Assembly: GCA_022449545.1 (NCBI GenBank)
Contig: JAKUPN010000011.1
Coordinates: 1 to 64,000, forward strand
Direction: 5' to 3'
Length of the DNA: 64,000 nucleotides
From: Alphaproteobacteria bacterium
Lineage (GTDB): Bacteria > Pseudomonadota > Alphaproteobacteria > UBA6615
Position 1 is the first letter of the stretch. Each line of letters starts with the position of its first letter. Made by a program: the position numbers and the translations under genes. Under the pieces are notes generated by a model. That model had not been told where the DNA came from, did no database searches, and saw only the letters and a program-made list of their open reading frames with translations. Positions 1-9,962 of this stretch are shown in pieces.

Positions 1-100
1 CTTGCCCCAAATGGGAGCTAACGTATTTGATATTTTACGTCGTGATAAACTAGTTCTTACCCGAACGGCTGTTGAGCAATTACAGGAGCGGCTGAGATGA
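1..100 (+). CDS. rplD: 50S ribosomal protein L4, C-terminal end (partial)
   Basis: Only the last 32 codons are in the window, read in the frame starting at base 2 and ending with TGA at 98-100. They read as the L4 C-terminus, with an [14 protein letters not shown] segment. L4 binds 23S rRNA and lines the exit tunnel. The stop overlaps the rplW start as ATGA, the usual S10-operon arrangement. The call rests on this short match plus gene order. Confidence 0.9.
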   Translation, partial: LPQMGANVFDILRRDKLVLTRTAVEQLQERLR

Positions 101-426
101 GTGTTAAACGTAAGCCACGTGGTCGTATAAAAATCTCACAGGAAAGAATGTATGATATCGTTCGTTATCCAGTGATAACAGAGAAATCAACTCTTGTTTC
201 TGAGCATAATCAGGTCGTGTTTCGGGTACCTCTAAATGCAACTAAACCAGAAATCAGGGCCGCTATAGAAGGTCTCTTTGGTGTTAAAGTCGAAGGGGTG
301 AATACATTAAGGCAGGTTGGAAAAACTAAAAGATTCAGAGGACGTTTAGGTAGAACATCTGATTATAAAAAAGCGTTAGTGCGATTGGCCGATGGCGAAT
401 CAATAGATATTTCATCTGGTCTATAG
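97..426 (+). CDS. rplW: 50S ribosomal protein L23
   Basis: L23 sits at the tunnel exit and docks SRP and trigger factor. The family core starts near residue 18 ([14 protein letters not shown]) and runs to the end of 109 residues. The start at 97 overlaps the rplD stop and has AGGAG at 83-87 upstream, so a basic N-terminal extension of about 15 residues is supported. An internal start at residue 18 would give a more usual length but has no better ribosome site. Part of the S10 operon; 9 bases before rplB. Confidence 0.97.
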   Translation: MSVKRKPRGRIKISQERMYDIVRYPVITEKSTLVSEHNQVVFRVPLNATKPEIRAAIEGLFGVKVEGVNTLRQVGKTKRFRGRLGRTSDYKKALVRLADGESIDISSGL

Positions 427-435
427 GGGGAATTT

Positions 436-1260
436 ATGGCACTAAAACAATATAAACCAAATACTCCGGGACAACGCGGGTTAGTGCTTGTTGATAGATC
501 TGCTCTTTGGAAGGGAGATCCACATAAGCCTTTAACTGAAGGTTTATCCAAAAAAGGTGGGCGAAATAACACTGGCAGAATCACTGCTAGAAGGAGAGGA
601 GGAGGTCATAAGAGGTTATATAGAAAAATTGATTTTAGGCGAAATAAGTTTGATATTCCCGCAACCGTAGAGAGGATTGAATACGATCCAAATCGAAGCG
701 CATTTATAGCTCTGATCAAATACCAAGATGAAGAAATGAGCTATATTCTTGCGCCTCAAAGATTAAGAGTTGGTGATACTGTTGTCTCTAGTGATAAGGC
801 AGACATAAAACCTGGTAACGCAATGCCATTAAGTTCCATTCCTATAGGAACCATAATACACAATGTAGAGTTGAAATCGTCGGGAGGTGGCAAATTAGCC
901 CGTGCAGGTGGCACCTACGTTCAATTAGTTGGACGAGACCAAGGTTATGCTTTGTTAAAACTTACTTCTGGCGAAGTCAGAATGGTGCGAGCAGAATGTA
1001 TGGCCACCATTGGTGCAGTTTCAAACGCTGATAAATCAAATATAAAATTGGGTAAGGCTGGCAGAAACCGTTGGATAGGTAAACGACCTTCGGTGCGCGG
1101 AGTAGCTATGAATCCGATTGATCATCCTCATGGTGGTGGTGAAGGGCGGACCTCTGGAGGCCGTCACCCAGTAACACCGTGGGGTAAGCCTACGAAGGGT
1201 AAAAGAACGCGATCTAATAAAAGTACGCAATCTTTGATTCTTCGCCGGCGTACTAAGTAG
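436..1260 (+). CDS. rplB: 50S ribosomal protein L2
   Basis: L2 is an essential 23S rRNA-binding protein near the peptidyl transferase centre and is needed for subunit joining. The 274-residue length is standard. The conserved HPHGGGEG segment with the functional histidine lies near residue 230, followed by the basic TPWGKPTKG tail. Start ATG is preceded by GGGGGAA. It is the third gene of the S10 operon segment seen here, 12 bases before rpsS. Confidence 0.99.
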   Translation: MALKQYKPNTPGQRGLVLVDRSALWKGDPHKPLTEGLSKKGGRNNTGRITARRRGGGHKRLYRKIDFRRNKFDIPATVERIEYDPNRSAFIALIKYQDEEMSYILAPQRLRVGDTVVSSDKADIKPGNAMPLSSIPIGTIIHNVELKSSGGGKLARAGGTYVQLVGRDQGYALLKLTSGEVRMVRAECMATIGAVSNADKSNIKLGKAGRNRWIGKRPSVRGVAMNPIDHPHGGGEGRTSGGRHPVTPWGKPTKGKRTRSNKSTQSLILRRRTK

Positions 1261-1272
1261 AGGAGGTTTAGG

Positions 1273-1551
1273 GTGGCTCGATCTATATGGAAAGGTCCAT
1301 TTATAGATAGTTATCTGCTTAAAAAAGCGGAATCTGTTCGTGGTTCAGGTCGAAATGATGTTATAAAAACGTGGTCTCGAAGGTCGACTATATTACCTCA
1401 ATTCGTTGGGCTAACTTTTGGCGTTCATAATGGCCAGAAGTTTATACCGGTACTTGTAACCGAAAATATGGTTGGGCATAAGTTTGGTGAGTTCTCACCT
1501 ACTAGAACCTATTATGGTCATACTGCTGATCGGAAAGTTAGAAGGACCTGA
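1273..1551 (+). CDS. rpsS: 30S ribosomal protein S19
   Basis: S19 is a small-subunit head protein that contacts the A-site finger and S13. The 92 residues match the family from [12 protein letters not shown] to the C-terminal [11 protein letters not shown]. The start is GTG, chosen because a full AGGAGG lies at 1261-1266 with good spacing and the next codons give the conserved ARSIWKGP. Two bases separate it from rplV. Confidence 0.98.
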   Translation: MARSIWKGPFIDSYLLKKAESVRGSGRNDVIKTWSRRSTILPQFVGLTFGVHNGQKFIPVLVTENMVGHKFGEFSPTRTYYGHTADRKVRRT

Positions 1552-1553
1552 TC

Positions 1554-1934
1554 ATGGGAAAAAAATCATTTCCAAGGTCGGAAAAAGATAATGAGGCTAA
1601 GGCTGTAGTCAGATCTCTTAGAATTAGCCCTCAAAAATTAAATTTAGTAGCTCAATCAATACGTGGAAAAAACGTACAAGTTGCGCTGAGAGAACTAGAG
1701 TTTTCGAGAAAAAGAATATCAATTGCTGTTAAAGCAGGTTTAGAAAGTGCAATAGCCAATGCTGAAAATAACCATCAGTTAGATGTTGATCGGCTGATTG
1801 TTTCTGAAGCAACTGTAGGCAAAGGAATGGTTATGAAACGTTGGCGTCCTAGAGCGCGTGGTCGAATGGCACGAATATTAAAACCTTTTAGTAGCATTAC
1901 GCTTGTAGTACGTGAACAAGAGGAGGGTTTGTAA
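1554..1934 (+). CDS. rplV: 50S ribosomal protein L22
   Basis: L22 binds all domains of 23S rRNA; its beta-hairpin narrows the exit tunnel and is a site of macrolide resistance in other bacteria. The 126 residues contain the conserved [20 protein letters not shown] start of the domain and the hairpin [10 protein letters not shown] near residues 97-106. Its stop shares one base with the rpsC ATG (TAATG), suggesting translational coupling. Confidence 0.98.
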   Translation: MGKKSFPRSEKDNEAKAVVRSLRISPQKLNLVAQSIRGKNVQVALRELEFSRKRISIAVKAGLESAIANAENNHQLDVDRLIVSEATVGKGMVMKRWRPRARGRMARILKPFSSITLVVREQEEGL

Positions 1935-2626
1935 TGGGTCAAAAGGTTAATCCTATTGGGCTTAGGATAGGTATAAATCGCACTTGGGATTCGCGCTGGT
2001 ACGCGGAAGGAAATGGTTATGGAAATTTGCTTCTTGAAGACTTGGAACTTCGTAAATTTCTAGACAAACGCTTATCTGCAGCTGGCATAAGTAAAATTAT
2101 TATCGAACGCCCTGCGAAGAAGGCCCGAATAACTATTCATACAGCTCGTCCAGGAGTAGTAATTGGCAAAAAAGGTGCTGATATAGAGAAATTGCGTTCT
2201 GATGTGGCGGAGCGAACGGGCGCTGAAGTAAGTCTTAATATAGTAGAGGTTCGAAAGCCTGAAATTGATGCGGTTTTAGTAGCTGAAAATATAGCACAGC
2301 AACTCGAACGTAGAGTGGGATTTCGCCGTGCTATGAAAAGATCTGTACAAAACGCAATGAGATTAGGAGCTGGAGGCGTTCGAGTTATGTGTGGCGGTCG
2401 TTTAGGTGGGGCAGAAATTGCTCGCACCGAACAATATCTTGAAGGCAGTGTGCCTTTGCATACTTTGAGGGCTGACGTTCAATATGGAACAGCCACGGCT
2501 CAGACCACATACGGAGCTTGTGGAGTAAAAGTATGGGTTTATCGTGGAGAGATAATGGAACACAACCCAATGGCTCAGGATATTCGTTCTGAGCAGCAAC
2601 AGTCAGGTGGAACTGCTCAACGTTAA
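1934..2626 (+). CDS. rpsC: 30S ribosomal protein S3
   Basis: S3 lies at the mRNA entry channel and has helicase-related contacts. The 230-residue product starts [16 protein letters not shown] and carries the KH domain with the [15 protein letters not shown] loop near residues 74-88. The C-terminal tail after about residue 210 is acidic and glutamine-rich, as is common in alphaproteobacteria. AGGAGG at 1920-1925 precedes the start. Confidence 0.98.
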   Translation: MGQKVNPIGLRIGINRTWDSRWYAEGNGYGNLLLEDLELRKFLDKRLSAAGISKIIIERPAKKARITIHTARPGVVIGKKGADIEKLRSDVAERTGAEVSLNIVEVRKPEIDAVLVAENIAQQLERRVGFRRAMKRSVQNAMRLGAGGVRVMCGGRLGGAEIARTEQYLEGSVPLHTLRADVQYGTATAQTTYGACGVKVWVYRGEIMEHNPMAQDIRSEQQQSGGTAQR

Positions 2627-2648
2627 AGAAAGAGTAGGTAGATATTAA

Positions 2649-3065
2649 ATGCTTAGTCCAAAAAGAACAAAATTTCGGAAACAACATAAGGGCCGCATGC
2701 ATGGTTTTGCGACTTCTGGAACGGCTTTAAATTTTGGATCTTACGGTCTGAAGGCGCTTACACCAGGCCGTGTTACTGCACGTCAAATTGAAGCTGCCAG
2801 AAGAGCAATGACGAGGCACATGAAAAGATCAGGCAGAGTATGGATACGAATATTCCCCGATGTGCCTGTCAGCACCAAACCTGCAGAGGTGAGAATGGGT
2901 AAAGGTAAAGGTACACCGGAATATTGGATGGTTAGAGTTAAACCTGGGCGTGTAATGTTTGAACTTGATGGAGTTTCACAGGATGTAGCAGAAGAGGCGT
3001 TCCGTCTTGCAGCAGCTAAGCTCCCTCTTCAAACAAAAATTGTAAGTAGGTTGGGGGCTAGCTGA
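2649..3065 (+). CDS. rplP: 50S ribosomal protein L16
   Basis: L16 contacts the A-site tRNA elbow and helps shape the peptidyl transferase centre. The 138 residues run from [16 protein letters not shown] through [10 protein letters not shown] and the MGKGKG segment near residue 83, all family hallmarks. Start ATG follows a GAGTAGG site. Three bases separate the stop from rpmC. Confidence 0.98.
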   Translation: MLSPKRTKFRKQHKGRMHGFATSGTALNFGSYGLKALTPGRVTARQIEAARRAMTRHMKRSGRVWIRIFPDVPVSTKPAEVRMGKGKGTPEYWMVRVKPGRVMFELDGVSQDVAEEAFRLAAAKLPLQTKIVSRLGAS

Positions 3066-3068
3066 ATT

Positions 3069-3263
3069 ATGAAAGTTGTTGAATATCGATCAAAAAGCGA
3101 TGACGAATTGCAAGAAGAGGTCCGTGATTTAAAGAAGGAAGCATTTAACTTGCGTTTCCAAAAAGCTAGTGGACAACTCGAAAATACTGCGAGACAGCGC
3201 CAGGTAAGAAGAGATGTTGCTCGAGTCAAGACCGTTTTAAATGAACGTCTTAATTCAAAATAA
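3069..3263 (+). CDS. rpmC: 50S ribosomal protein L29
   Basis: L29 is a small coiled-coil protein next to L23 at the exit tunnel. The 64 residues show the typical pattern of two helices: [30 protein letters not shown], then [17 protein letters not shown]. The position between rplP and rpsQ is invariant in this operon. Confidence 0.97.
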   Translation: MKVVEYRSKSDDELQEEVRDLKKEAFNLRFQKASGQLENTARQRQVRRDVARVKTVLNERLNSK

Positions 3264-3283
3264 TTATTAGGAGTAGGATAGAT

Positions 3284-3523
3284 ATGCCGCGACGTGTTCT
3301 TACTGGTGAGGTTGTAAGTGATAAGATGGACAAGACAGTACTTGTTCGTATTGATAGAAGAGTTATGCATCCTCTTTATAAGAAAATTATTACCCGGTCT
3401 AAAAAGTATGCTGCGCATGATGAATCAGACAGCTTGGCAGTAGGTGATAAGGTTAGGATTCGTGAATGTCGACCTATTTCGCGAAATAAGCGTTTTGAAG
3501 TTATTGAAAAAGTTAGCGCATAA
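3284..3523 (+). CDS. rpsQ: 30S ribosomal protein S17
   Basis: S17 is an OB-fold primary binder of 16S rRNA. The 79 residues contain [18 protein letters not shown] and the [17 protein letters not shown] motif near residues 55-71. AGGAG lies at 3270-3274 ahead of the ATG. It is followed by a 26-base gap to rplN. Confidence 0.98.
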   Translation: MPRRVLTGEVVSDKMDKTVLVRIDRRVMHPLYKKIITRSKKYAAHDESDSLAVGDKVRIRECRPISRNKRFEVIEKVSA

Positions 3524-3549
3524 CTAATGAATGGAAGAGGATCACGACT

Positions 3550-3918
3550 ATGATACAGATGCAAACCAACCTTTCGGTCGCCGATAATAGTGGCGCAAGA
3601 AGGGTCCAGTGCATCAAAGTGCTGGGCGGATCGAAGCATATGACCGCTGCAGTTGGTGATGTAATAGTCGTTTCAGTTAAAGAAGCGATACCTCGTGGTC
3701 GGGTTAAAAAGGGAGAAATTCATCGTGCGCTAATAGTTAGAACAAAAAGTGATATTCAACGTGAAGATGGAAGCACAATTCGCTTTGATCGTAATGCTGC
3801 AGTTTTACTTGATCCGCAAGGAGAACCTATTGGAACGAGAATTTTTGGTCCAGTGACACGAGAACTTCGAGCTAAGCGTTACATGAAAATAGTTTCATTG
3901 GCTCCGGAGGTTCTATGA
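3550..3918 (+). CDS. rplN: 50S ribosomal protein L14
   Basis: L14 forms part of bridge B8 to the small subunit. The 122 residues are standard, starting [17 protein letters not shown] and including [27 protein letters not shown] site precedes the start. It is directly abutted by rplX. Confidence 0.99.
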   Translation: MIQMQTNLSVADNSGARRVQCIKVLGGSKHMTAAVGDVIVVSVKEAIPRGRVKKGEIHRALIVRTKSDIQREDGSTIRFDRNAAVLLDPQGEPIGTRIFGPVTRELRAKRYMKIVSLAPEVL

Positions 3919-4260
3919 ATGAAGCATAAGATAGGTGAAAAGATAAAAATGAAAATCCGTAGAGGTGATAACGTTATAGTTCTTACAGGCCGTGAAAAGG
4001 GAAAAAGCGGTGAAGTTTTGCGCGTTGATCGGGAAAAAAATCGTGTTTTGGTTCAGGGGGTCAATATGATTAAACGACACCAAAAGCCAACTCAAACATC
4101 ACCGGGTGGAATTAATGAATTTGAAGCACTTGTGCACGCCTCTAATGTTGCGCTAATTGATCCTAAAACAGGCCAACCTACCCGCGTTGGTTATAAATCT
4201 CTCGAAGATGGCAGTAAAGTTCGTTACGCTATTAGGTCGGGAGAGGTTATCGACAGTTAG
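3919..4260 (+). CDS. rplX: 50S ribosomal protein L24
   Basis: L24 initiates 50S assembly and has a KOW domain, seen here as [20 protein letters not shown]. From 3919 the product is 113 residues, about 10 longer than usual. That start has GGAGG at 3906-3910 with 8-base spacing and abuts the rplN stop. An internal ATG at 3949 would give the usual MKIRRGD start, with a weaker AGGTGA upstream. I keep 3919 because of the better ribosome site, but the start is not settled. Confidence 0.95.
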   Translation: MKHKIGEKIKMKIRRGDNVIVLTGREKGKSGEVLRVDREKNRVLVQGVNMIKRHQKPTQTSPGGINEFEALVHASNVALIDPKTGQPTRVGYKSLEDGSKVRYAIRSGEVIDS

Positions 4261-4267
4261 GTGCATA

Positions 4268-4810
4268 ATGACAACTCGTTTAAATGAACAATATAACTCA
4301 GTAATAAAACCCAGTCTCAAAGAAGAATTTGGTTATGGTAATGATCATCAGGTGCCAAGAATCGAAAAGATAGTATTGAACATGGGCATAGGCGAAGCAT
4401 CACAAGATGCAAAAAAAATTGACTCGGCTGTTAATGAAATGACGTTAATTTCTGGTCAAAAGCCTGTTTTATGTCGTGCTAGGAAGTCGGTAGCAAATTT
4501 TAAATTGCGTGAGGGAATGGCCGTAGGTTGCAAGGTTACTCTTAGAGGAGATCGAATGTATGAGTTTCTTGATCGATTAGTAACCATAGCTTTACCTCGG
4601 GTACGTGACTTTCGAGGCTTAAGTCGTAATAGCTTTGATGGAAGAGGTAACTTCGCATTGGGGCTTAAAGAACAGATTGTTTTTCCCGAAATAAACTATG
4701 ACGAGATAGATGAAATACGAGGTATGGATGTTGTTATTTGTACCACAGCCAATAGTGATGACGAGGCACGTCAATTACTAAGAGGCTTTGAAATGCCAAT
4801 AAATAATTAA
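4268..4810 (+). CDS. rplE: 50S ribosomal protein L5
   Basis: L5 binds 5S rRNA and the P-site tRNA in the central protuberance. The open frame extends back to 4157 inside rplX, but the family start [21 protein letters not shown] begins at ATG 4268, just after the rplX stop, giving the standard length of 180. Conserved [11 protein letters not shown] and the FRGLS region are present. The longer upstream frame is an artefact of overlap with rplX. Confidence 0.98.
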   Translation: MTTRLNEQYNSVIKPSLKEEFGYGNDHQVPRIEKIVLNMGIGEASQDAKKIDSAVNEMTLISGQKPVLCRARKSVANFKLREGMAVGCKVTLRGDRMYEFLDRLVTIALPRVRDFRGLSRNSFDGRGNFALGLKEQIVFPEINYDEIDEIRGMDVVICTTANSDDEARQLLRGFEMPINN

Positions 4811-4828
4811 GTTTGAGAGAGATAGAGT

Positions 4829-5134
4829 ATGGCGAAAAAAAGTTCGATAGAGAGAAATAAGAAGAGGCGTGCAATGGCTGAGAGGTTTGCTGCAAAACGG
4901 GAGCAATTAAAGTCTATTGCAAAAGATCCATCTTGTGGTCCAGAGGATCGCTTTGCTGCTCGAATGAAGTTAGCCAAGCTACCACGAAATTCTTCCAGGG
5001 TTCGTATCCGTAATAGATGCGAGTTAACTGGTAGGCCGAGAGGGGTTTACAGAAAATTTCGAATGTCGCGTATAGCTGTGCGCGGCTTGGCTTCCACTGG
5101 ATACGTTCCAGGCATGGTCAAATCAAGTTGGTAA
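4829..5134 (+). CDS. rpsN: 30S ribosomal protein S14 (zinc-free type)
   Basis: S14 is a head protein of the small subunit. At 101 residues it is the long form without zinc ligands: the conserved [19 protein letters not shown] core near residues 60-78 has one cysteine and no CxxC pairs. GAGAGAGATAGAG precedes the ATG. It sits between rplE and rpsH as in other proteobacteria. Confidence 0.98.
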   Translation: MAKKSSIERNKKRRAMAERFAAKREQLKSIAKDPSCGPEDRFAARMKLAKLPRNSSRVRIRNRCELTGRPRGVYRKFRMSRIAVRGLASTGYVPGMVKSSW

Positions 5135-5146
5135 AGGAGAACTAAC

Positions 5147-5545
5147 ATGTCAATGAGTGATCCTCTTGGTGATATGCTGACTCGAATACGGAATGGTCAA
5201 AGAGCTGGCATGTCATCTATTATTTCGCCTGCCTCTAAACTAAGAGCTAATGTTCTAGATGTTCTACAAAGTGAAGGTTACATAAGAGGATATAGTCAGG
5301 CTGAGATCAGAAATGGTATTTCGGAGCTAACTATTCAACTGAAGTATTATGAAGGTGAACCAGTTATTCACGAAATACAAAGAGTCTCGCGTCCTGGACA
5401 AAGAGTTTATTCCAAGATCAGTGATTTGGCGAAAGTTTATGATGGGCTCGGGGTTGCAATTTTATCAACTCCTAAAGGTGTACTCGCTGATCATGATGCT
5501 CGATCACAGAATGTTGGTGGCGAGGTTCTGTGCCATGTTTTTTAG
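5147..5545 (+). CDS. rpsH: 30S ribosomal protein S8
   Basis: S8 binds the central domain of 16S rRNA and, in E. coli, represses the spc operon. The 132 residues start [18 protein letters not shown] and end with the conserved [18 protein letters not shown] lies upstream of the ATG. Confidence 0.98.
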   Translation: MSMSDPLGDMLTRIRNGQRAGMSSIISPASKLRANVLDVLQSEGYIRGYSQAEIRNGISELTIQLKYYEGEPVIHEIQRVSRPGQRVYSKISDLAKVYDGLGVAILSTPKGVLADHDARSQNVGGEVLCHVF

Positions 5546-5572
5546 TCCTCTATATATACGGAGCTATTAATT

Positions 5573-6106
5573 ATGTCGCGTGTGGGAAAAAATCCAGTAG
5601 TTATTCCTGAAGGAACTGATGTAAATATAATGGATCAGATTGTTTCCGCTAAAGGTAAGGTAGGAGAACTTTCAGTTTCTTTACCTCGTGAAGTTGAGAT
5701 AACACAGGAACAAAACCTGATTTGGGTTAAACCTAAGTCAGATACAAAACATTCACGTGCGATGTGGGGGACTTCTCGAGCTGTTTTGTCAAATTTATTG
5801 ACTGGAGTAGCTGAAGGCTATTCAAAATCTCTTGATATTACAGGTGTTGGTTACAGGGCTTCTGTTCAGGGAAAAACATTGAATTTACAGCTTGGGTATA
5901 GCCACGACATTATTTACCCTATTCCAGATGGTATTGATATTAAGTGCGAATCTCAGACGTCAATTGAAGTAATCGGAGCTGACAAACAAGTAGTTGGACA
6001 AGTAGCTGCCGAGATTAGAAGTTTTCGAAAACCCGAACCTTACAAGGGTAAAGGTATAAGATACCGTGGGGAACAGATATTGCGGAAAGAAGGTAAGAAA
6101 AAATGA
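5573..6106 (+). CDS. rplF: 50S ribosomal protein L6
   Basis: L6 lies near the sarcin-ricin loop. The 177 residues start [14 protein letters not shown] and end with the typical [23 protein letters not shown]. Its end overlaps the rplR start as ATGA, so the two are probably translationally coupled. Confidence 0.98.
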   Translation: MSRVGKNPVVIPEGTDVNIMDQIVSAKGKVGELSVSLPREVEITQEQNLIWVKPKSDTKHSRAMWGTSRAVLSNLLTGVAEGYSKSLDITGVGYRASVQGKTLNLQLGYSHDIIYPIPDGIDIKCESQTSIEVIGADKQVVGQVAAEIRSFRKPEPYKGKGIRYRGEQILRKEGKKK

Positions 6107-6462
6107 CCATCAGTTCTTCCGATTTGGCTAAACGACGACGAACACGAACTCGCGCCAAATTAAAAAAAGTTTCTAATATGCGGCCGCGACTTTCTGTTTT
6201 TAGATCTAGCAAACATATCTATGCTCAACTGATCGATGATATTGAGGGACGCACTATCACTCAGGCATCAACAAAGGATAAAGAGTTCAAAGGTGATAAG
6301 GGATCAAATGTTGAAGCCGCTTCAGAGATAGGCAAAATGGTTGCCGAACGTGCTAAGAAGGCTGGAGTTAGTAAGGTAATATTTGATCGAGGCAGTTATA
6401 TGTATCACGGAAGAATTAAAGCACTGGCTGAATCAGCCCGTGAAGCTGGACTAAATTTTTAA
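6103..6462 (+). CDS. rplR: 50S ribosomal protein L18
   Basis: L18 binds 5S rRNA and anchors it in the central protuberance. The 119 residues contain [20 protein letters not shown] and the C-terminal [17 protein letters not shown], both diagnostic. The start overlaps the rplF stop by four bases. Confidence 0.98.
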   Translation: MTISSSDLAKRRRTRTRAKLKKVSNMRPRLSVFRSSKHIYAQLIDDIEGRTITQASTKDKEFKGDKGSNVEAASEIGKMVAERAKKAGVSKVIFDRGSYMYHGRIKALAESAREAGLNF

Positions 6463-6474
6463 AGGATTTCTGTT

Positions 6475-7050
6475 ATGGCACAGGCACCGACAAAACGGCG
6501 ACGAGAATCAAGAGAAGAAAGTGATTTAATTGAGAGGCTAGTTAGTATTAACCGAGTAGCCAAAGTAGTAAAGGGAGGTCGTAGATTTGGCTTTGCTGCT
6601 ATTGTTGTTGTTGGCGACGGTCATGGTCGCGTTGGTCATGGATCAGGTAAAGCGCGCGAAGTTCCTGAGGCAATAAGAAAGGCAACAGATCAGGCTAAAA
6701 CAACTATGGTCCGGGTTCCTTTGCGTGAAGGTCGTACACTCCATCATGACATGCGCGGTCGTTATGGGGCTGGGCGTGTGATACTTAGGGCTGCGCCTGC
6801 AGGTACTGGTGTTATAGCGGGGGGGCCTCTGCGTGCTATTTTTGAATGCCTAGGTGTTCAAGATGTTGTTTCCAAATCGGTTGGGAGTTCTAATCCTCAC
6901 AATATGATTAAAGCTGCGTTCGATGCTCTTTCCAAGACTGCGTCACCACGATTGGTTGCTTCACGTAGGGGATTAAAAGTATCGCAAATAACTGGACAGA
7001 GGGGCAGTACTGAAGATTCAACAAGTCAGGAGAGTGCCCGTGGCAAGTAA
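6475..7050 (+). CDS. rpsE: 30S ribosomal protein S5
   Basis: S5 lies at the mRNA entry site and contributes to decoding accuracy. The 191 residues contain the dsRBD-like segment [24 protein letters not shown] near residues 32-55 and the [18 protein letters not shown] core. The serine- and threonine-rich tail after about residue 180 is variable. Its last codons overlap rpmD. Confidence 0.98.
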   Translation: MAQAPTKRRRESREESDLIERLVSINRVAKVVKGGRRFGFAAIVVVGDGHGRVGHGSGKAREVPEAIRKATDQAKTTMVRVPLREGRTLHHDMRGRYGAGRVILRAAPAGTGVIAGGPLRAIFECLGVQDVVSKSVGSSNPHNMIKAAFDALSKTASPRLVASRRGLKVSQITGQRGSTEDSTSQESARGK

Positions 7051-7237
7051 TTTAAAGAAATCCATTAGGGTTACTCAAATAGGTAGCCCTATCGGCAGGC
7101 AAAAGGATCAGAGAAAAACTCTAATCGGTTTAGGATTGAACAAAATGCATCGTGTTAGTGAGTTAGAGGACACCCCTGCGGTACGTGGTATGATTGATAA
7201 AGTGAGTCATCTTGTTCGGGTTGAGGAATCTATTTAA
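7040..7237 (+). CDS. rpmD: 50S ribosomal protein L30
   Basis: L30 is a small 23S rRNA-binding protein. The 65 residues show [23 protein letters not shown] and the [19 protein letters not shown] family core. Two in-frame GTG codons (7034 and 7040) could start it. I choose 7040 because AGGAG at 7028-7032 is then 7 bases away, whereas it would be one base from 7034. The start lies inside the end of rpsE. Confidence 0.95.
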   Translation: MASNLKKSIRVTQIGSPIGRQKDQRKTLIGLGLNKMHRVSELEDTPAVRGMIDKVSHLVRVEESI

Positions 7238-7274
7238 TCGACTTTTGTGGCAAAGATTTTAGAAAGAAACTATC

Positions 7275-7790
7275 ATGAACTTAAATCAGATATCCGATAA
7301 TCCAGGAGCACGTAAACCAAAGAAACGAGCTGGTAGAGGGCTTGGTTCTGGTCTTGGAAAGACGGCTGGGAGGGGAATGAAAGGTCAAAAATCTCGGAGT
7401 GGTGTTTCTTTGGCAGGGTTTGAAGGTGGACAGATGCCACTTTACAGACGTCTACCAAAACGAGGTTTCAATAAACCCAATCGACGCCGTTATCAGGAGT
7501 TGACCCTAGAAAAGCTTCAAAAAGCTATAGATGCGGGTAAACTCGATACAGTTAAAGAGATAAATGAAGCTACTTTGATGGATTCAGGAGTTATACGAAG
7601 ACGCCTAGATGGAGTTCGCTTGATAGGTGGTGGTGAATTTAAGTCAAAAATAAATATTAAAATCTCCAGTGCGAGCAATCCGGCTATCGCTTTAGTAGAA
7701 AAGTTAGGTGGAGCTATAGTTATTGAAGAAACAACTAAGGTCTCTGGAGCTCGTGATTCTAATCAGTCTGATAAATCAAAAAATAACTAG
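7275..7790 (+). CDS. rplO: 50S ribosomal protein L15
   Basis: L15 is a late-assembly 23S rRNA-binding protein. The 171 residues begin MNLNQISDNPGARKPKKRAGRG and contain the glycine-rich GRGLGSGLGKTAGRGMKGQKSR stretch near residues 19-40 and FEGGQMPLYRRLPKRGF. The C-terminal 15 residues are a variable polar tail. The 133-base gap to secY holds only an AT-rich 6-bp hairpin (7804-7822, loop of 7) followed by a T-rich run, which may slightly attenuate transcription. Confidence 0.98.
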   Translation: MNLNQISDNPGARKPKKRAGRGLGSGLGKTAGRGMKGQKSRSGVSLAGFEGGQMPLYRRLPKRGFNKPNRRRYQELTLEKLQKAIDAGKLDTVKEINEATLMDSGVIRRRLDGVRLIGGGEFKSKINIKISSASNPAIALVEKLGGAIVIEETTKVSGARDSNQSDKSKNN

Positions 7791-7923
7791 ATTACCTAAG
7801 AAGATTCATATCAATGATGAATATAATTTTATTTTTAGTATAGCATGATAATTATAGAACTGCTTTGTAGCTAATGATTCGCAAGATTGTAAAAAGTTAT
7901 AGCATATCGGGACGATATATTTG

Positions 7924-9267
7924 ATGGCAAACGCAACAGAACAGCTTGCCTCTAGTTTTAACTTTGGGGCCTTCGGAAAAGCAAAAGAACTCAAACAGAG
8001 ACTTTTGTTTACTTTAGGAGCGCTCATTGTGTATCGGTTGGGGACCTTTGTTCCAATTCCTGGAATAGATCCAGTAGTTATTGGAGATATCTTTGCCCAG
8101 CAATCAGGTGGTATTTTAGGAGTTTTTGATGCGTTTGCGGGCGGAGCTCTTTCACGCATGAGTATTTTTGCACTGAACGTTATTCCATATATTTCTGCCG
8201 CTATAATAATGCAGCTTATGACCGCTATTTCTCCTCGCTATGAGGCTATGAAGAAAGAAGGAGAGAGTGGACGCAAAAAAATTAATCAACATACGCGTTA
8301 TCTAACAGTGCTGTTAGCTGTTATTCAGGCATATGGGCTGTCAGTAGGCCTTGAGGGGCTTAACTCATCCCAGGGTCCTGCTGTTGGAGATCCGGGTATG
8401 TTTTTCCGTGCTAGCACTGTTATCACCATTGTAGGGGGCACGATGTTTCTGATGTGGTTAGGAGAGCAAATAACCGCAAGAGGTGTTGGCAACGGGATTT
8501 CATTGATAATTTTTGCTGGTATTGTTGCAAATTTACCCACGGCACTAGCGTCTACACTTGAGCTGGGACGTACGGGAGCTCTTCCAGTTCTGGCAATTAT
8601 TGCTTTCTTGATCATGGCTGTTGCGGTTATTGCAATTATTGTATTTTTTGAACGGGCTCAAAGACGAATAATAGTACAGTATCCAAAACGTCAAATGGGA
8701 AATCGTATGTTTGGTGGAGAAGCGTCCCATATCCCACTAAAACTTAATACGTCTGGTGTAATTCCAATTATTTTTGCAACATCTATTTTGTTAACACCGG
8801 TGTCTATAGCTGGATTTTCCGGAGGAGGAGGAAATGACTTTCTTGGTATTGTTTCAGCTTATCTTGGACGAGGGCAGCCACTTTTTCTAATTGTTTTCGC
8901 ATTTTTGATAGCATTTTTTGCCTTTTTTTATACAGCTATTGTATTTAACCCTACTGAAACTGCTGAGAACCTAAAAGGGAATGGTGGCTTTGTTCCAGGC
9001 ATTAGGCCGGGCAAAAACACTGCAGATTATTTTGACTACGTTCTTTCTCGATTAACGGTTGTTGGGGCAATTTATCTGGTGGCTGTAGCTTTACTACCAG
9101 AAATATTAATCTCTAAATTCTCTTTGCCATTCTTTTTTGGAGGGACAAGTCTACTAATAGTTGTAGTGGTGGCAATGGACACAGTTGCACAAATACAGAG
9201 TTACTTGTTAGCGCATCAGTATGAGGGGTTGATTAGAAAGTCTAGGCTAAAAGGGCGTCGAGGATGA
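7924..9267 (+). CDS. secY: Preprotein translocase subunit SecY
   Basis: SecY is the protein-conducting channel of the SecYEG translocon in the inner membrane. The 447 residues show the N-terminal RLGTFVPIPGID motif, repeated hydrophobic segments consistent with ten membrane helices, and the cytoplasmic loop with FERAQRRIIVQYPKRQ near residues 240-255. The frame also has TTG at 7921; I prefer ATG 7924. It is the last conserved spc-operon gene before adk, separated from rplO by 133 bases. There is no rpmJ after it, as is common in alphaproteobacteria. Confidence 0.98.
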   Translation: MANATEQLASSFNFGAFGKAKELKQRLLFTLGALIVYRLGTFVPIPGIDPVVIGDIFAQQSGGILGVFDAFAGGALSRMSIFALNVIPYISAAIIMQLMTAISPRYEAMKKEGESGRKKINQHTRYLTVLLAVIQAYGLSVGLEGLNSSQGPAVGDPGMFFRASTVITIVGGTMFLMWLGEQITARGVGNGISLIIFAGIVANLPTALASTLELGRTGALPVLAIIAFLIMAVAVIAIIVFFERAQRRIIVQYPKRQMGNRMFGGEASHIPLKLNTSGVIPIIFATSILLTPVSIAGFSGGGGNDFLGIVSAYLGRGQPLFLIVFAFLIAFFAFFYTAIVFNPTETAENLKGNGGFVPGIRPGKNTADYFDYVLSRLTVVGAIYLVAVALLPEILISKFSLPFFFGGTSLLIVVVVAMDTVAQIQSYLLAHQYEGLIRKSRLKGRRG

Positions 9268-9286
9268 CGGTAAATATTAAAAATTC

Positions 9287-9865
9287 ATGAATATTATATT
9301 ACTTGGACCGCCTGGAGCAGGTAAAGGAACTCAGGCAAAATTTTTGGAAGAAGAACATAAAATAGTTCAGCTCTCAACGGGAGACATGCTGAGAACTGCT
9401 GTTAACTTAGGTGATCAAATAGGAAAGCAAGCAAAAAAAGTCATGGATTCAGGGAATTTGATGCCTGATGAAATTATGATTAAAATAATTTCTCAAAGAA
9501 TAGTTAAATCGGACTGTTTGAATGGGTTTATTCTTGATGGTTTTCCTCGAACCACTGCACAAGCTGAAGCTTTAGATATTATGTTGGGTGAAAAGGATTT
9601 GAGTATAGATTATGTGATTGAAATCTCGGTTGATGATAAAATCCTAGTAGATAGGATTAATGCCCGAGTGCTGGAGATGAATGAGTCTGAGAGACGAACT
9701 GATGACACTGCTGAAACCTTAGTAAAGCGTTTAGGGGTTTATCATAAGGCAACTGCTCCTATACTGCCACATTATAAGGAAAAAGGCATCCTACAGCAGA
9801 TTGATGGTATGAAGTCAATTGAAGAAGTGAGACAACAAATAAATGAAGTTATATCTGGTGCGTAA
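9287..9865 (+). CDS. adk: Adenylate kinase
   Basis: Catalyses ATP + AMP to 2 ADP in the cytoplasm. The P-loop GPPGAGKGTQ is at residues 7-16, the AMP-site LSTGDMLR follows near residue 30, and DGFPRT lies near residue 84. The LID region around residues 122-135 is short and lacks the four-cysteine zinc site, so this is the short-type enzyme; 192 residues fits. It lies 19 bases after secY, a conserved location. Confidence 0.98.
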   Translation: MNIILLGPPGAGKGTQAKFLEEEHKIVQLSTGDMLRTAVNLGDQIGKQAKKVMDSGNLMPDEIMIKIISQRIVKSDCLNGFILDGFPRTTAQAEALDIMLGEKDLSIDYVIEISVDDKILVDRINARVLEMNESERRTDDTAETLVKRLGVYHKATAPILPHYKEKGILQQIDGMKSIEEVRQQINEVISGA

Positions 9866-9869
9866 GTAG

Positions 9870-9897
9870 TTGACCGGACGGGAGAAAACCATATAAT
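9870..9897 (+). promoter_or_regulatory. Sigma-70 type promoter before the alpha operon
   Basis: TTGACC at 9870-9875 and a perfect TATAAT at 9892-9897 are separated by 16 bases. The -10 is followed at once by a GC-rich CCGCCGGC discriminator. It lies in the 97-base gap between adk and rpsM, so rpsM-rpsK-rpoA-rplQ can be transcribed separately from the spc genes. GC-rich discriminators are typical of stringently controlled ribosomal promoters; that role is inferred. Confidence 0.75.
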
Positions 9898-9962
9898 CCG
9901 CCGGCTTCAGTATTCAGTTTTTAAACATTAGTATATTGGACTAATATGAAGGAGTTTATGAT

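Noticed and set aside
2385-2702. 105-residue minus-strand open frame across rpsC and rplP
   Set aside because: Antisense shadow of two strongly conserved ribosomal protein genes, with no family resemblance.
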